DNA from: Deltaproteobacteria bacterium
GTDB taxonomy: Bacteria; Desulfobacterota; DSM-4660; Desulfatiglandales; B25-G16
Assembly: GCA_020351915.1 (NCBI GenBank)
Contig: CP070673.1
Location: forward strand, 3,650,284-3,694,498
Direction: 5' to 3'
Length of the DNA: 44,215 nucleotides
Shown here: positions 7,281 through 15,494 of the stretch, one piece after another
Position numbering within the stretch: the stretch's first letter is position 1
How the letters are laid out: the number at the start of each line of letters is the position of its first letter
The notes under the pieces: model-generated
Told to the model about the DNA's origin: nothing
Seen by the model: only the letters and a program-made list of their open reading frames with translations
Database searches by the model: none
Made by a program: the position numbers and the translations under genes

Positions 7281-9587
7281 ATGAGAAGATGCCTTATCTT
7301 TGCCATAGTGGTAATGGGCTTCAGTGGTATCGTTGTCCAGATTCTACTTTTGAGAGAGTTTTTAGTAGTCTTCTCCGGCAATGAACTGGCGATTGGGATT
7401 ATCCTGGCCAACTGGCTTATCCTGGAGGCCTTTGGCTCCCTATTTGTGGGCAAAAGGGTCGAGCACCTCAAAGAGAGGCTTGAGGCATTTGTTGGTCTCC
7501 AGCTTCTTTTCTCCCTATGTTTACCCCTGGCGGTTTATTCAATCCGAATCTTAAAGGAGCTTGTGGGAGTTATCCCTGGGCAAGGCCTGGGGATGATTAC
7601 TGTTCTATATTCCTCTTTTCTCGTTTTTGCTCCCCTGAGTATCACCCATGGGGCATTATTTACCTTCGGCTGTAAGCTATATTCCCTCCACTCCGTTTCA
7701 GAAGGTAAGGCGTCCTCCATTGGTAAGGTCTATGTTCATGAGACCCTGGGCACAATTTTCGGAGCAGTTGCCTTTACCTATCTGTTTGTCCCCTTTCTCC
7801 ATTCTGTACTGATAGCTCTGGGGGTAGCGCTTTTGAACAGCCTCTTATGCCTCCTTCTTCTGGGATCCTCTCTCCATAAATCTCTAACTAGCAGGGCTCT
7901 GGCAGGTGGGTCGCTAGTATGCTTAGTCCTGTGTGGCTATTTAATCTTTAGTCCAAAGGCAGACAAGATTCATCATCTTTCTATAAGCCAGCAGTGGAGG
8001 GGGCAGGAGGTAGTCCATTATCAGAATTCCATCTACGGAAATATCACCGTTACGCAAAGGGGTGAACAATACACTTTTTTCTCTGATGGGATTTCCATCC
8101 TTACTGCCCCGGTTCCAGATATAACCTTTGTGGAAGAGTTTGTTCATCTCCCTTTGCTTTCTCACCCCTTACCAAAAAAGGTGCTTGTTATTAGTGGCGG
8201 GGCAGGAGGGGTGATCCATGAGATTTTAAAACACCCGGTAGAAAAGGTTGACTATACTGAACTCGATCCCTTGCTACTAGAAGTTGTTCAGAGATTTCCT
8301 ACCTCCTTGACCGAAGCCGAGCTCGCTGACCCTAGAGTAAATATCGAATATCTGGATGGCCGGTTCTTTATTAAGGGGACCCCTCACAGATACGATCTGG
8401 TTCTGGTCGGCATCTCTAACCCCTCAACCCTACAGATAAACAGGCTCTTTTCTAAAGAGTTTTTCTCTCTGGTCAAGGGGAGGCTTGAGAAAGGTGGTAT
8501 ACTGGTTACAGTTTTACCTGGTTCTCTAACTTACTTAAGCAAGGAATTGGGAGATCTCAACGCCTGTATCCTTAATACCCTTAAGGGGGTTTATCCTTAT
8601 GTTCTTATTATCCCCGGGGATTTCAACCTGTTCTTGGCGTCAAGTTCAAGCGAGGTTTCTTTAATTAACCACACCCTACTTAGTCAGAGGCTAAATGAAC
8701 GTGGACTTGAGGTAAGCCTTTTGACCCCGTCTCATATAAAGTACAAATTAGCTTCCAGATGGGTGGATTGGTTCTCTGCCTCCATAAAGGGTGCCACTGA
8801 GAAGATCAATCAGGATTTCTCCCCTCTGGGTATGTTCTATAGCCTCGCATATTGGAATTCTCTGTTTTCTCCCCATACGAAGTGGCTGTTTAGATGGTTT
8901 GAACAGGTAGATCTAAGGCTATTAATTATTCCCCTTTCTATATTTACCCTGGTCTTTTTGATCATCTGTTTTAAGGGTTCAACAATATTTACAGAGCTAA
9001 GCATCCCCTTTGCCATTATGGCTTCCGGTTTTGCCGGGATGATATTTGACTTAGCATTGATCTACACCTTTCAGACACTTTACGGATATGTATTTCATCA
9101 GATAGGAGTTTTAGTGGCCGCCTTTATGGTGGGGATAGCAGCGGGAAGTTTAGCTATGACCTCCCTTTTGGAAAATGTCAAGAGGGATTTTGCCTCCTTT
9201 ATTGGGTTAGAACTGGCCTTAATTCTCTTTTCTGGGGTACTTCCGGCCATATTTCTCCTCTTTTCCCCTTACTTAGACCGCCCGGCGGTACTCTCTCTTT
9301 TCCGGGTGATCTTTCCTGCGCTCTCCTTAGTCTCCGGTCTTCTCATTGGTACCCAGTTTCCCTTAGCCAGCAAGATATATTTAAAGCGTTCTTCCGATCT
9401 TAGTGGTACCGCTGGTCTACTTTATGGAGCTGATCTTGCTGGCGGATGGTTGGGAGGGCTCCTTGGAGGGGTATTACTCTTACCGGTTCTAGGACTGATC
9501 CAAACTTGCACAGCAGTAGCCCTTCTGAAAATGATGAGCCTCCTTATACTTCTCGTCTCAGCTATCCTAAATAAGGAATTAAGATGA
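7281..9587 (+). CDS. polytopic membrane protein with embedded spermidine-synthase-like domain
   Basis: This 768-residue protein has three parts. Residues 1-225 hold about seven hydrophobic helices. About 235-530 form a soluble Rossmann-like domain related to spermidine synthases (VLVISGGAGG, then a TELDP strand end, then YDLVLVGISNP). Residues 560-768 hold a second set of helices ending in a glycine-rich LLYGADLAGG motif. It resembles the membrane-fused spermidine synthase family of unknown reaction. The two acidic residues normally found in the synthase motif YDxxxxDxxDP are Gly and Asn here, and GGGDG is changed to GGAGG, so polyamine synthesis is unlikely. It starts at the base after the upstream stop and overlaps the next gene by four bases, so the three genes are translationally coupled. 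Confidence 0.85.
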   Translation: MRRCLIFAIVVMGFSGIVVQILLLREFLVVFSGNELAIGIILANWLILEAFGSLFVGKRVEHLKERLEAFVGLQLLFSLCLPLAVYSIRILKELVGVIPGQGLGMITVLYSSFLVFAPLSITHGALFTFGCKLYSLHSVSEGKASSIGKVYVHETLGTIFGAVAFTYLFVPFLHSVLIALGVALLNSLLCLLLLGSSLHKSLTSRALAGGSLVCLVLCGYLIFSPKADKIHHLSISQQWRGQEVVHYQNSIYGNITVTQRGEQYTFFSDGISILTAPVPDITFVEEFVHLPLLSHPLPKKVLVISGGAGGVIHEILKHPVEKVDYTELDPLLLEVVQRFPTSLTEAELADPRVNIEYLDGRFFIKGTPHRYDLVLVGISNPSTLQINRLFSKEFFSLVKGRLEKGGILVTVLPGSLTYLSKELGDLNACILNTLKGVYPYVLIIPGDFNLFLASSSSEVSLINHTLLSQRLNERGLEVSLLTPSHIKYKLASRWVDWFSASIKGATEKINQDFSPLGMFYSLAYWNSLFSPHTKWLFRWFEQVDLRLLIIPLSIFTLVFLIICFKGSTIFTELSIPFAIMASGFAGMIFDLALIYTFQTLYGYVFHQIGVLVAAFMVGIAAGSLAMTSLLENVKRDFASFIGLELALILFSGVLPAIFLLFSPYLDRPAVLSLFRVIFPALSLVSGLLIGTQFPLASKIYLKRSSDLSGTAGLLYGADLAGGWLGGLLGGVLLLPVLGLIQTCTAVALLKMMSLLILLVSAILNKELR

Positions 9588-10717
9588 ACCGGAGAGATTT
9601 TTGTAGAAAATCTATATTAGGCAGCCTTGTTTTTGGTGCCTCCCTCCTGGGACTTGACCGTTTAGGCAGGCTATCTCCTGCCTATGCACGATCACAGGCA
9701 AAAGAGGCCAGGCATTACCAAAAGTTAGAGGACAGAAAAGTCTGGTGCCAGCTCTGTTTTCGGAGGTGTATTATTACCGAAGGTGGGCGTGGTTTCTGCC
9801 GGGTGAGGGAGAATAGAGGGGGCAAACTATACAGCCTGGTCTATGGAAAGCCTGGTGGCCTTCAAATTGACCCCATTGAACTGGAGCCGATGTATCATAT
9901 GCTTCCTGGACACCGCAATCTCTGTGTTTATACTGCCAGTTGTAATTTTAGATGCCGACACTGTCATAACTGGCATATCACTACCCAAAGCCCTGAAGGG
10001 CTAAGAAGCATGAATTACTCACCAGAAGAAGTAGTCCAAGAGACAATAAGACGAGGGTGTAAGTCTATTTCACACAGCATAAATGAACCTACCATCTTCT
10101 ATGAGTATATGTATGATATCGCCAAATTAGCTCGGGCTAAGGGCATCAAGAACCTCTTTCATACTAACGGGGCGATGAGGCCTGAACCTTTAAGGGTGTT
10201 ACTTAAGTATATGGACGGGGTTACCGTTGACCTGAAGGCATTTGATAAGAAGTTTTATAGAAAGATTTCCTCTGCTAAACTTGAGCCGGTGCTTAAGACC
10301 CTGAAAATTATCAGAGAAGAAGGGGTGCATCTGGAGATCGTAAATTTGATTATTCCAACGCTAAATGATGAGCTGGATAAGATAAAGGAAATGTGTAACT
10401 GGATTGGAGACAATCTGGGGGAAGATGTCCCCTTGCATTTTACTCGCTTCTTCCCGGCCTATAAGTTGACTAATTTACCCTATACACCAGTAAAGACCTT
10501 AGAGGCTGCAAGGAGCACCGGTCAAAAAGTAGGATTGAAATACGTCTATATCGGCAACCTTCCCGGACATGAGGGCAATAATACTTACTGCCCACAGTGC
10601 AAAACGAGACTGATTCATCGTATTCATTTTATTGTAATGAGTAGCAATATAAAAGGAGGAAGGTGCGGGTTCTGTGAATATAAGATCCCTGGTATCTGGG
10701 ATCTGGAAGAGCCTTGA
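9584..10717 (+). CDS. Tat-leader radical SAM protein of the AmmeMemoRadiSam / PflA-like group (second paralogue)
   Basis: This 377-residue protein is a clear paralogue of the one at 6129, sharing long blocks such as DPIE, CHNWH, EIVNL and RFFPAYKLTNLP. Its leader NRRDFC (residues 2-7) is followed by a hydrophobic stretch and a possible AYA cleavage site near residue 35. Cysteines C55, C58, C62 and C72 precede the radical SAM motif C120-x3-C124-x2-C127, and CPQC...CGFC pairs lie near the C-terminus. The ATG overlaps the stop of the membrane protein (ATGA), with AAGGAATTAAG upstream. Having two diverged copies on either side of one membrane protein suggests a heteromeric complex or two successive reactions; this is inference. 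Confidence 0.87.
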   Translation: MNRRDFCRKSILGSLVFGASLLGLDRLGRLSPAYARSQAKEARHYQKLEDRKVWCQLCFRRCIITEGGRGFCRVRENRGGKLYSLVYGKPGGLQIDPIELEPMYHMLPGHRNLCVYTASCNFRCRHCHNWHITTQSPEGLRSMNYSPEEVVQETIRRGCKSISHSINEPTIFYEYMYDIAKLARAKGIKNLFHTNGAMRPEPLRVLLKYMDGVTVDLKAFDKKFYRKISSAKLEPVLKTLKIIREEGVHLEIVNLIIPTLNDELDKIKEMCNWIGDNLGEDVPLHFTRFFPAYKLTNLPYTPVKTLEAARSTGQKVGLKYVYIGNLPGHEGNNTYCPQCKTRLIHRIHFIVMSSNIKGGRCGFCEYKIPGIWDLEEP

Positions 10718-11057
10718 GATGGACATTAGAGGTAAAAAATAAGGGATTACGGTTTGGGCAACAGCCTGTTTACTTTTGCCATTTTTCGAGATCAGACTTG
10801 TTTTGCCTCAATCGCCTCCTGGCTGAGCGCTGGCGAATCATTAAGCCAGCTCTTTCCGCATTTTCGTCATTGACCCCTTACCTGTCTCACAAATCTCTGA
10901 GCTGCGTGAGGCCGAGCCCCCCCACAGCCTCATCATAGTCCAGTTAAGACTCAAAAATAATTCTGGCCTCTTCCGATGCTCTGCCCAAAAACCGCAATGT
11001 CCCTTGACTCGTATTATGAGATAGAATATCAAAGTAAGAAAAATAAAAGGATCTGTT
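10718..11057. other. intergenic region with dispersed repeat B and a hairpin
   Basis: No gene was found here. It holds repeat copy B (10769-10822), which begins 51 bases after the radical SAM operon stop. A six-base hairpin follows, GCTGGC at 10829-10834 pairing with GCCAGC at 10845-10850, then TCTTT, which could be a weak terminator for that operon. The promoter for the HAD gene should lie in the A/T-rich 11010-11050. Confidence 0.5.
10769..10822 (+). repeat. dispersed intergenic repeat, copy B
   Basis: The blocks GTTTACTTTTGCCATTTTTC, GAGATCAGACTTG, TTTTGCCTC and AATCGCCTCCT appear in the order seen in the other copies. It sits in the presumed 3' untranslated region of the radical SAM operon. 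Confidence 0.8.
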
Positions 11058-11777
11058 ATGGTGACATTTCCTGCACAGAAAATAAAAGGCGTCATTTTTG
11101 ACTTGGATCAAACGCTCATTGATTCTTTGCAAGCTTTCACTGAGGCCTTTAATAGAGGAATTAAGCGCTTTGGGTTGGACCCTGTTGCTCAGGAGAAGTT
11201 GGCTTCTTTTTTGGATAAAGGCTGGCGGATGGGGGAGATGCTTTTAGAGGCTTTTCCTTCGGTCTTCAATGAAGAGGAGACCCGGAAGGCATGTCAGGAT
11301 GAGATACGGAAGGCATATCTAGAATTGGAGCCCGAGAAGGTTGTATTGAAGTCGGGAGTAAAACGAACTCTCCGCTCACTGAAAGAGAAGGGAGTCAAGA
11401 TAGGGATAGTCACTGGAAGAATGAGCAAGGGTGACGGTAAGTGGATTGAGCTTCGCAGGTTGAACATTCATCAGTATGTGGATGCCATGGTTACTGCAGC
11501 CGAAGCACCTGCTAAACCGGCTCCAGACGGTTTGATTTTATGTGTAAGAGCGTTAGGGCTTTTGGCAGAGGAATGCGTGTATGTTGGAGATTCCCGGCTT
11601 GATATCAGAGCCGGCAAGGAAGCAGGGTTGTTAACAGTAGGTATTCGGACTGGCGTCGCCGGAAAGGAGCTTCTTGTCAAGGAAGGACCTGACTACATTG
11701 TAGGTGAAGTAAGTGAACTGTTGAGTTGCCTAAGTGGATTGCAGGAAAATGGGGAGGCTTACCGTGGAAGAATATGA
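11058..11777 (+). CDS. HAD-superfamily phosphatase (phosphoglycolate-phosphatase-like)
   Basis: The 239-residue protein has all four HAD motifs. Motif I is FDLDQTL (nucleophile Asp15, acid/base Asp17), and a helical cap domain fills about 25-95. Motif II is IVTGR, the motif III Lys is in AKPAPDG, and motif IV is VGDSRLDIRAG with two acidic residues for Mg binding. This is the C1-cap type found in phosphoglycolate and related small-metabolite phosphatases. AAAGGA stands about eight bases before the ATG. It overlaps the next small gene and lies in a block with a riboflavin-kinase-like gene. Because some HAD enzymes remove phosphate from the riboflavin precursor, a flavin role is possible, but the substrate cannot be read from the sequence. 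Confidence 0.88.
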   Translation: MVTFPAQKIKGVIFDLDQTLIDSLQAFTEAFNRGIKRFGLDPVAQEKLASFLDKGWRMGEMLLEAFPSVFNEEETRKACQDEIRKAYLELEPEKVVLKSGVKRTLRSLKEKGVKIGIVTGRMSKGDGKWIELRRLNIHQYVDAMVTAAEAPAKPAPDGLILCVRALGLLAEECVYVGDSRLDIRAGKEAGLLTVGIRTGVAGKELLVKEGPDYIVGEVSELLSCLSGLQENGEAYRGRI

Positions 11778-12024
11778 AGCGCTTTTCAAGTTTGCCGCTA
11801 AGGCAGGTTCCTTGGAGGGATATCTCTGTGAAAGAGAGAAGATAGAGCCTCTTTCTAACTGGGTGAGCAATTTAGAGACGATGTATGCCAACCTTCCAGA
11901 CGAGGTAAAAGCCCAAATCAGAGACGAATTGAGCAATGTCTTGGCACGAACTCTTAATTATGGAGGAGCACTCTTGGAAGAGGAAATTAGAACACGGTTA
12001 AATAACTTACGCTCCTCACTCTGA
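11749..12024 (+). CDS. small helical protein of unknown function
   Basis: I do not recognise this 91-residue protein. It is acidic, Glu/Leu-rich, lacks a signal or membrane segment, and is predicted by composition to be nearly all helical. It overlaps the end of the HAD gene by 29 bases and ends six bases before the riboflavin-kinase-like gene, so it is almost certainly translated as part of that operon. The ATG at 11749 has AGGA unusually close; a GTG at 11734 in the same frame is the alternative. It may be a partner subunit of one of its neighbours. Confidence 0.65.
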   Translation: MGRLTVEEYEALFKFAAKAGSLEGYLCEREKIEPLSNWVSNLETMYANLPDEVKAQIRDELSNVLARTLNYGGALLEEEIRTRLNNLRSSL

Positions 12025-12030
12025 AAGATT

Positions 12031-12516
12031 ATGAAGCGTTCACCTTCTCGAAATGTCGTAATAAAAGGAACACTGGTTGAAGGAATAAAGGAATCAGGCC
12101 TTTTCATGAGTATCCCTTGGGTCAGAGAGCAATTCATAGAGAAGCTGGGCGTTGATCCATACCCAGGGACTCTTAACCTGGAGATCAAAGATTCTCAAGA
12201 CCTCGACAAGCTCACGGAGCTTAAAAGCCGAGCAGGCATTGACATACTCCCTATGGATCCAGGATTCTGTTCAGCAAAATGCTTTCATGTGTTGATATGC
12301 GGAAAGGTAAAGGGGGCAATCGTTATTCCCCTAATTGATGACTATCCCGAATCCAAATTAGAGATCATCGCCTCAGAAAGGCTCAAGGATCTCTTGTCGC
12401 TTAAGGTAGGCGATATAGTACTAATAGAAATCGATTTAGGAAATAGGTCTGAAAGAAATGGGGTCAGGTCCTCCAGGAAGACGGCGGGCAAGCCTACACT
12501 TGTGACAACATGGTAA
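12031..12516 (+). CDS. DUF120 / CTP-dependent riboflavin-kinase-like protein with repeat-derived tail
   Basis: Residues about 8-133 match the DUF120 fold of archaeal CTP-dependent riboflavin kinases (RibK), which convert riboflavin to FMN. The hallmark is DPYPGTLNLEI near residues 44-54, and the C-terminal part LEIIAS...LKVGDIVLIEI is also typical. Bacteria normally use the unrelated ATP-dependent RibF, so this archaeal-type protein suggests horizontal transfer or a different flavin-related role. The last 20 or so residues are not part of the domain: they are encoded by a copy of the 24-bp repeat unit (12467-12490) and its flank. No strong ribosome site; translation is probably coupled to the gene ending at 12024. 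Confidence 0.75.
   Translation: MKRSPSRNVVIKGTLVEGIKESGLFMSIPWVREQFIEKLGVDPYPGTLNLEIKDSQDLDKLTELKSRAGIDILPMDPGFCSAKCFHVLICGKVKGAIVIPLIDDYPESKLEIIASERLKDLLSLKVGDIVLIEIDLGNRSERNGVRSSRKTAGKPTLVTTW
12467..12490. repeat. single copy of the 24-bp hairpin unit
   Basis: It starts GGTCCTCCAGG and ends ACGGCGGGCA, matching the units at 2945-3016. It is preceded by GGGGTCA and lies inside the coding frame of the riboflavin-kinase-like gene, which it extends. Confidence 0.75.
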
Positions 12517-12519
12517 GCA

Positions 12520-12586
12520 GGGGTGCAAATATACACTTTTGACATTTTTCTGGATCAAACATTTCCTATTGTCACAATCACCTCCT
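12520..12586 (+). repeat. dispersed intergenic repeat, copy C
   Basis: The copy contains GGGGTGCAAATATAC, CTTTTGACATTTTTCTGGATC and ends GTCACAATCACCTCCTC. It directly follows the 24-bp unit, so here the two repeat types are joined, as they appear to be near 168-270. Confidence 0.8.
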
Positions 12587-12732
12587 CACTCAGTATCTAA
12601 GCATCAGGAAACCGGCTGAAAGAATACTGGGAACCTGAAGCAAATGGTTTATTTGGGTAGTCTTCAGTTGGTCTTCTTGATATGTTATACGGTAGGAAAT
12701 CAAAGCGAAGGAATTATAAACAGGAGGGGAAA

Positions 12733-13152
12733 ATGCCGAGAACACTTATCAGACCCAAAGAGCTATGGCAGCCTACTTTGACCTACACATACGGAAGCGT
12801 GGTGAAAGGGGGAAAACTTATTTTCCTGGCGGGTGCGATTGCAGTAGACAAGGAAGGTAACACTGTTGGACGGGGTGATTTAAGGGCACAGGCAAAGCAA
12901 GTAATGGAGAACATAAGAATTAGCCTGAAAGAGGCTGGTGCCACATTGAAAGATATAGTTTTCAAGAGAATCTATTGTACTGATGGGGACGCCTACATAG
13001 CGCTGGCACCATGGCTACGCCAGAATTACCCTGAAGTCTTCGGGACCTCGCCCACGAGCTACGACGCTGTGCCAGGCACCCTTGTTTATGTAGACAAGTT
13101 GGGCTATGATGGGGGAATGATAGAGATAGAAGTTGTCGCCCACACACCATAA
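12733..13152 (+). CDS. RidA / YjgF-family protein
   Basis: The 139-residue protein has the RidA (YjgF/YER057c/UK114) fold signatures: GKLIFLAGAIAVD, AQAKQVMENIRISLKEAGA, and a C-terminal IEIEVVAHTP strand. Canonical RidA deaminates reactive enamines or imines and uses an Arg in a P-x-R segment near the C-terminus. Here that segment reads SPTSYDAVP, so the catalytic Arg appears to be missing and this is probably a divergent subfamily. The start at 12733 is chosen because CAGGAGGGG stands directly upstream; the frame extends to 12682 without such a site. It stands alone between repeat copies C and D. Confidence 0.85.
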   Translation: MPRTLIRPKELWQPTLTYTYGSVVKGGKLIFLAGAIAVDKEGNTVGRGDLRAQAKQVMENIRISLKEAGATLKDIVFKRIYCTDGDAYIALAPWLRQNYPEVFGTSPTSYDAVPGTLVYVDKLGYDGGMIEIEVVAHTP

Positions 13153-13832
13153 GTTCTTCGAATTAGCCCCTCTTGCGAACTATTCTCTAAATGCCGGCTC
13201 TTCACTAATATTACAAAACGGGCCTATTTGGCTAAACGTGGGGGGAACTGTGTCATGAGTGAAGGGTGGTCTTGATTTCTGAATTCATGAGTAGGCGTTA
13301 TCTTTATTTTTTCCGTCTTTCCGGATCAAATTCCACCGCTTACCCCAATCACCTTCCCGCCTTCCAAGCCTCACCGCAATTAACCTCCTCATCTCTGTGC
13401 TTCAACCTTTCCCCAATGGCTTACCTGACATTTCCCTCAACTAAAGATCGCCCGTTGCCGATAACACCAATGAGGTTTTCTACGCCGAGACCTCATGTGA
13501 AAGGAAAGGGGACGCTCGCGCAGAAATAGGGGGGCATCAGTTTACGTGATCTGGAGTCCTTGAACTTTATTTCAGTGCTTATGCACGCTCGGCAGGAACG
13601 TGCCCAAGAGTTCACGCATCGGTATTCTGTTAGTACAAAGCTGAAGATATTCCTTTATATCGAAAGCTTTTTGGTTCCGCAAGGATGACGTCTTCATGTA
13701 AAAAGGCTTTAACAACAATATGGTGGTCGTGATGAAGTTGTTTCACAAACCACGTTTTCCTTATGTTTTTGTCTTCTAAAGGGAAGTTCTTTCGACCACT
13801 GTCACTCACCGAGATTTTGAAAGGAGAGCACT
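13153..13832. other. 680-base intergenic region with diverged repeat D
   Basis: No gene is supported here; the open frames within it lack ribosome sites and recognisable sequence. Repeat copy D (13301-13360) is the only recognisable structure. The last 100 bases before 13833 are A/T-rich and probably hold the promoter of the next gene. Confidence 0.5.
13301..13360 (+). repeat. dispersed intergenic repeat, copy D (diverged)
   Basis: The copy runs TCTTTATTTTTTCCG, TCTTTCCGGATCAAATTCC and ends CCCCAATCACCTTCCC. It is the least conserved copy but keeps block order, orientation and spacing. Confidence 0.6.
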
Positions 13833-15494
13833 GTGTCTGATGAATCCAATTCAGACTCGTTTGTGAGTGAAGTCGATAAAAGGCTGGATGATATATTTGG
13901 TGAAGAGGAAGGCGGAAGTAGCCTCTTGGAGAGTGTGACTGCTTCGCCATTGGATGAGCTCAGGGGTTTGATGCTCACCATTGACAGAGAAATCAGCGAA
14001 GAGACCATCACTGCCCTCAACACCGAAGTCAAAAAACTCGAAAGGTCTTACGCAAGTAATACACATCTGCTGGCGTTGCTCAAGATCATGTCTTTGCTTG
14101 TTGCCTACATGAAACTGGAAAAGACCGATGTTCACCCGGACACTGCCAATTTACTGAAATCGGCATTCCAGTGCATGGAAAGCGTGGTTGAGAATAAGAG
14201 CATATCGACCCATGACAAAATCACGCTGATACGCAAAGAAATTGATACATTTAACAAGTTCAAGGCCAAGATCTCACCAGGTGGGAAAGCTTCGGCCAAG
14301 AAAACGGTGCCGCGGACAGGGGAGACTGCTGCTGAAGATTCAGAACCCGAACCGACTGCTGAGCCGTCTTTAGCAACCGTACCACCGGGAGAGATTTTCG
14401 CGGCCCTTGATGATCTGCGTTCATGTCTGGGAGAGGAACTTGCCACTCTAAAAAGCGGAGTTGATGGCCTGAAAGAAGCCTTCACAAGTAGCGAAGATTC
14501 AAGGGCCCGTGTGGGCGAAGAGCTTACGGCGTTAAAAGGCCGGATGGATGATCTAAGAGGGTTGTCGGAGGATCTTGACAATGTGCGGGGTCAGCTAGGC
14601 GAAGAATTTATGACCTTAAAGGATCAGGTTACTAGTGTAAAAGGGGAGGTAAGCCGGCTTCGCGATGATCTACTCACCGCTCGTTCGGAACTTGAGGTCA
14701 TAAGGGTCGCTGTATGTCAGGTCCGGGCAGCACCTCTATCTGATGAATCTACTCAGGACGAGGCAGGGATCAAGGAAGTGGAAGAATCTCCAGAGAATTC
14801 TGAGGCCGCGGACTGGCACCTTTTGGAGCACGATATTATTGTCGACGAGCCGAGTTCAGCCGATAAACCTCAGGAACTACAAACCGATGGTGAGACGACA
14901 TCTAGGGACGAGAAATCCAGAGAGTGGGAAGAAGAAGCATCTGATTCAAATCTTGAGGAAAGAGAACCTGAAGCGGAATCCCCGACTTCAGGAAGCTATT
15001 TTCTATTCCAGATGGGGGGCAAAAAGTACGCCGTTGACGAAGGCAACGTCATCAAGACCTCAAAGGCCGACCGCCATCTACTAAAAAAGGCGAGTGATAA
15101 AGGTGAACTCAGAATGATCGATTGCAAGCGAATGTTTTCTAGCATCAAACGCGGAATCGAACCGGCGTGGAACCATCTGTCTTCCAAGGATTTGGAAAAG
15201 ACCGCGTTTCGTTTATTAACCGATGACCGGATTGATGGCCTTTTGGACACGAATGGGGGTGGAATGTTATTTCTGGGAAGCGGTGAGAAACGCTCGATAC
15301 TTTTTACGGACCAACTCCCAAAAAAGAAACGGCTTTCACGTAAGAACAAGGTGAAGAATTTATCCGGCTTGGAATATGTCTACGGGGCCATCCAAAAAAG
15401 CGGCGGTAGTGCCGAGCAATATCTCATCCTCGATGCCGATCAACTCTGCAAGAGATTGAGGGTGTCTATTCCCGCGCCATTCACGAAAATATAA
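13833..15494 (+). CDS. large acidic coiled-coil protein with CheW-like C-terminal region
   Basis: The 553-residue protein is not recognised as a whole. Residues 1-150 are helical. About 155-190 form an acidic Pro-rich linker. About 190-300 form a coiled coil with three near-repeats of the type GEELxxLKxxVDxLK. A long Glu/Ser-rich disordered stretch (about 310-385) precedes a globular end. That end starts YFLFQMGGKKYAVDEGNVIK and finishes EYVYGAIQ...QYLILDADQL, which is reminiscent of CheW-type scaffold domains, though weakly. It starts with GTG, supported by AAAGGAG six bases upstream. It stands alone between repeat copies D and E. A role as a signalling or chemotaxis scaffold is a guess. Confidence 0.75.
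   Translation: MSDESNSDSFVSEVDKRLDDIFGEEEGGSSLLESVTASPLDELRGLMLTIDREISEETITALNTEVKKLERSYASNTHLLALLKIMSLLVAYMKLEKTDVHPDTANLLKSAFQCMESVVENKSISTHDKITLIRKEIDTFNKFKAKISPGGKASAKKTVPRTGETAAEDSEPEPTAEPSLATVPPGEIFAALDDLRSCLGEELATLKSGVDGLKEAFTSSEDSRARVGEELTALKGRMDDLRGLSEDLDNVRGQLGEEFMTLKDQVTSVKGEVSRLRDDLLTARSELEVIRVAVCQVRAAPLSDESTQDEAGIKEVEESPENSEAADWHLLEHDIIVDEPSSADKPQELQTDGETTSRDEKSREWEEEASDSNLEEREPEAESPTSGSYFLFQMGGKKYAVDEGNVIKTSKADRHLLKKASDKGELRMIDCKRMFSSIKRGIEPAWNHLSSKDLEKTAFRLLTDDRIDGLLDTNGGGMLFLGSGEKRSILFTDQLPKKKRLSRKNKVKNLSGLEYVYGAIQKSGGSAEQYLILDADQLCKRLRVSIPAPFTKI

Noticed and set aside
12342-12545. 67-codon minus-strand open frame over the riboflavin-kinase gene end
   Set aside because: It runs antisense through a conserved gene and starts inside repeat copy C; no independent support.
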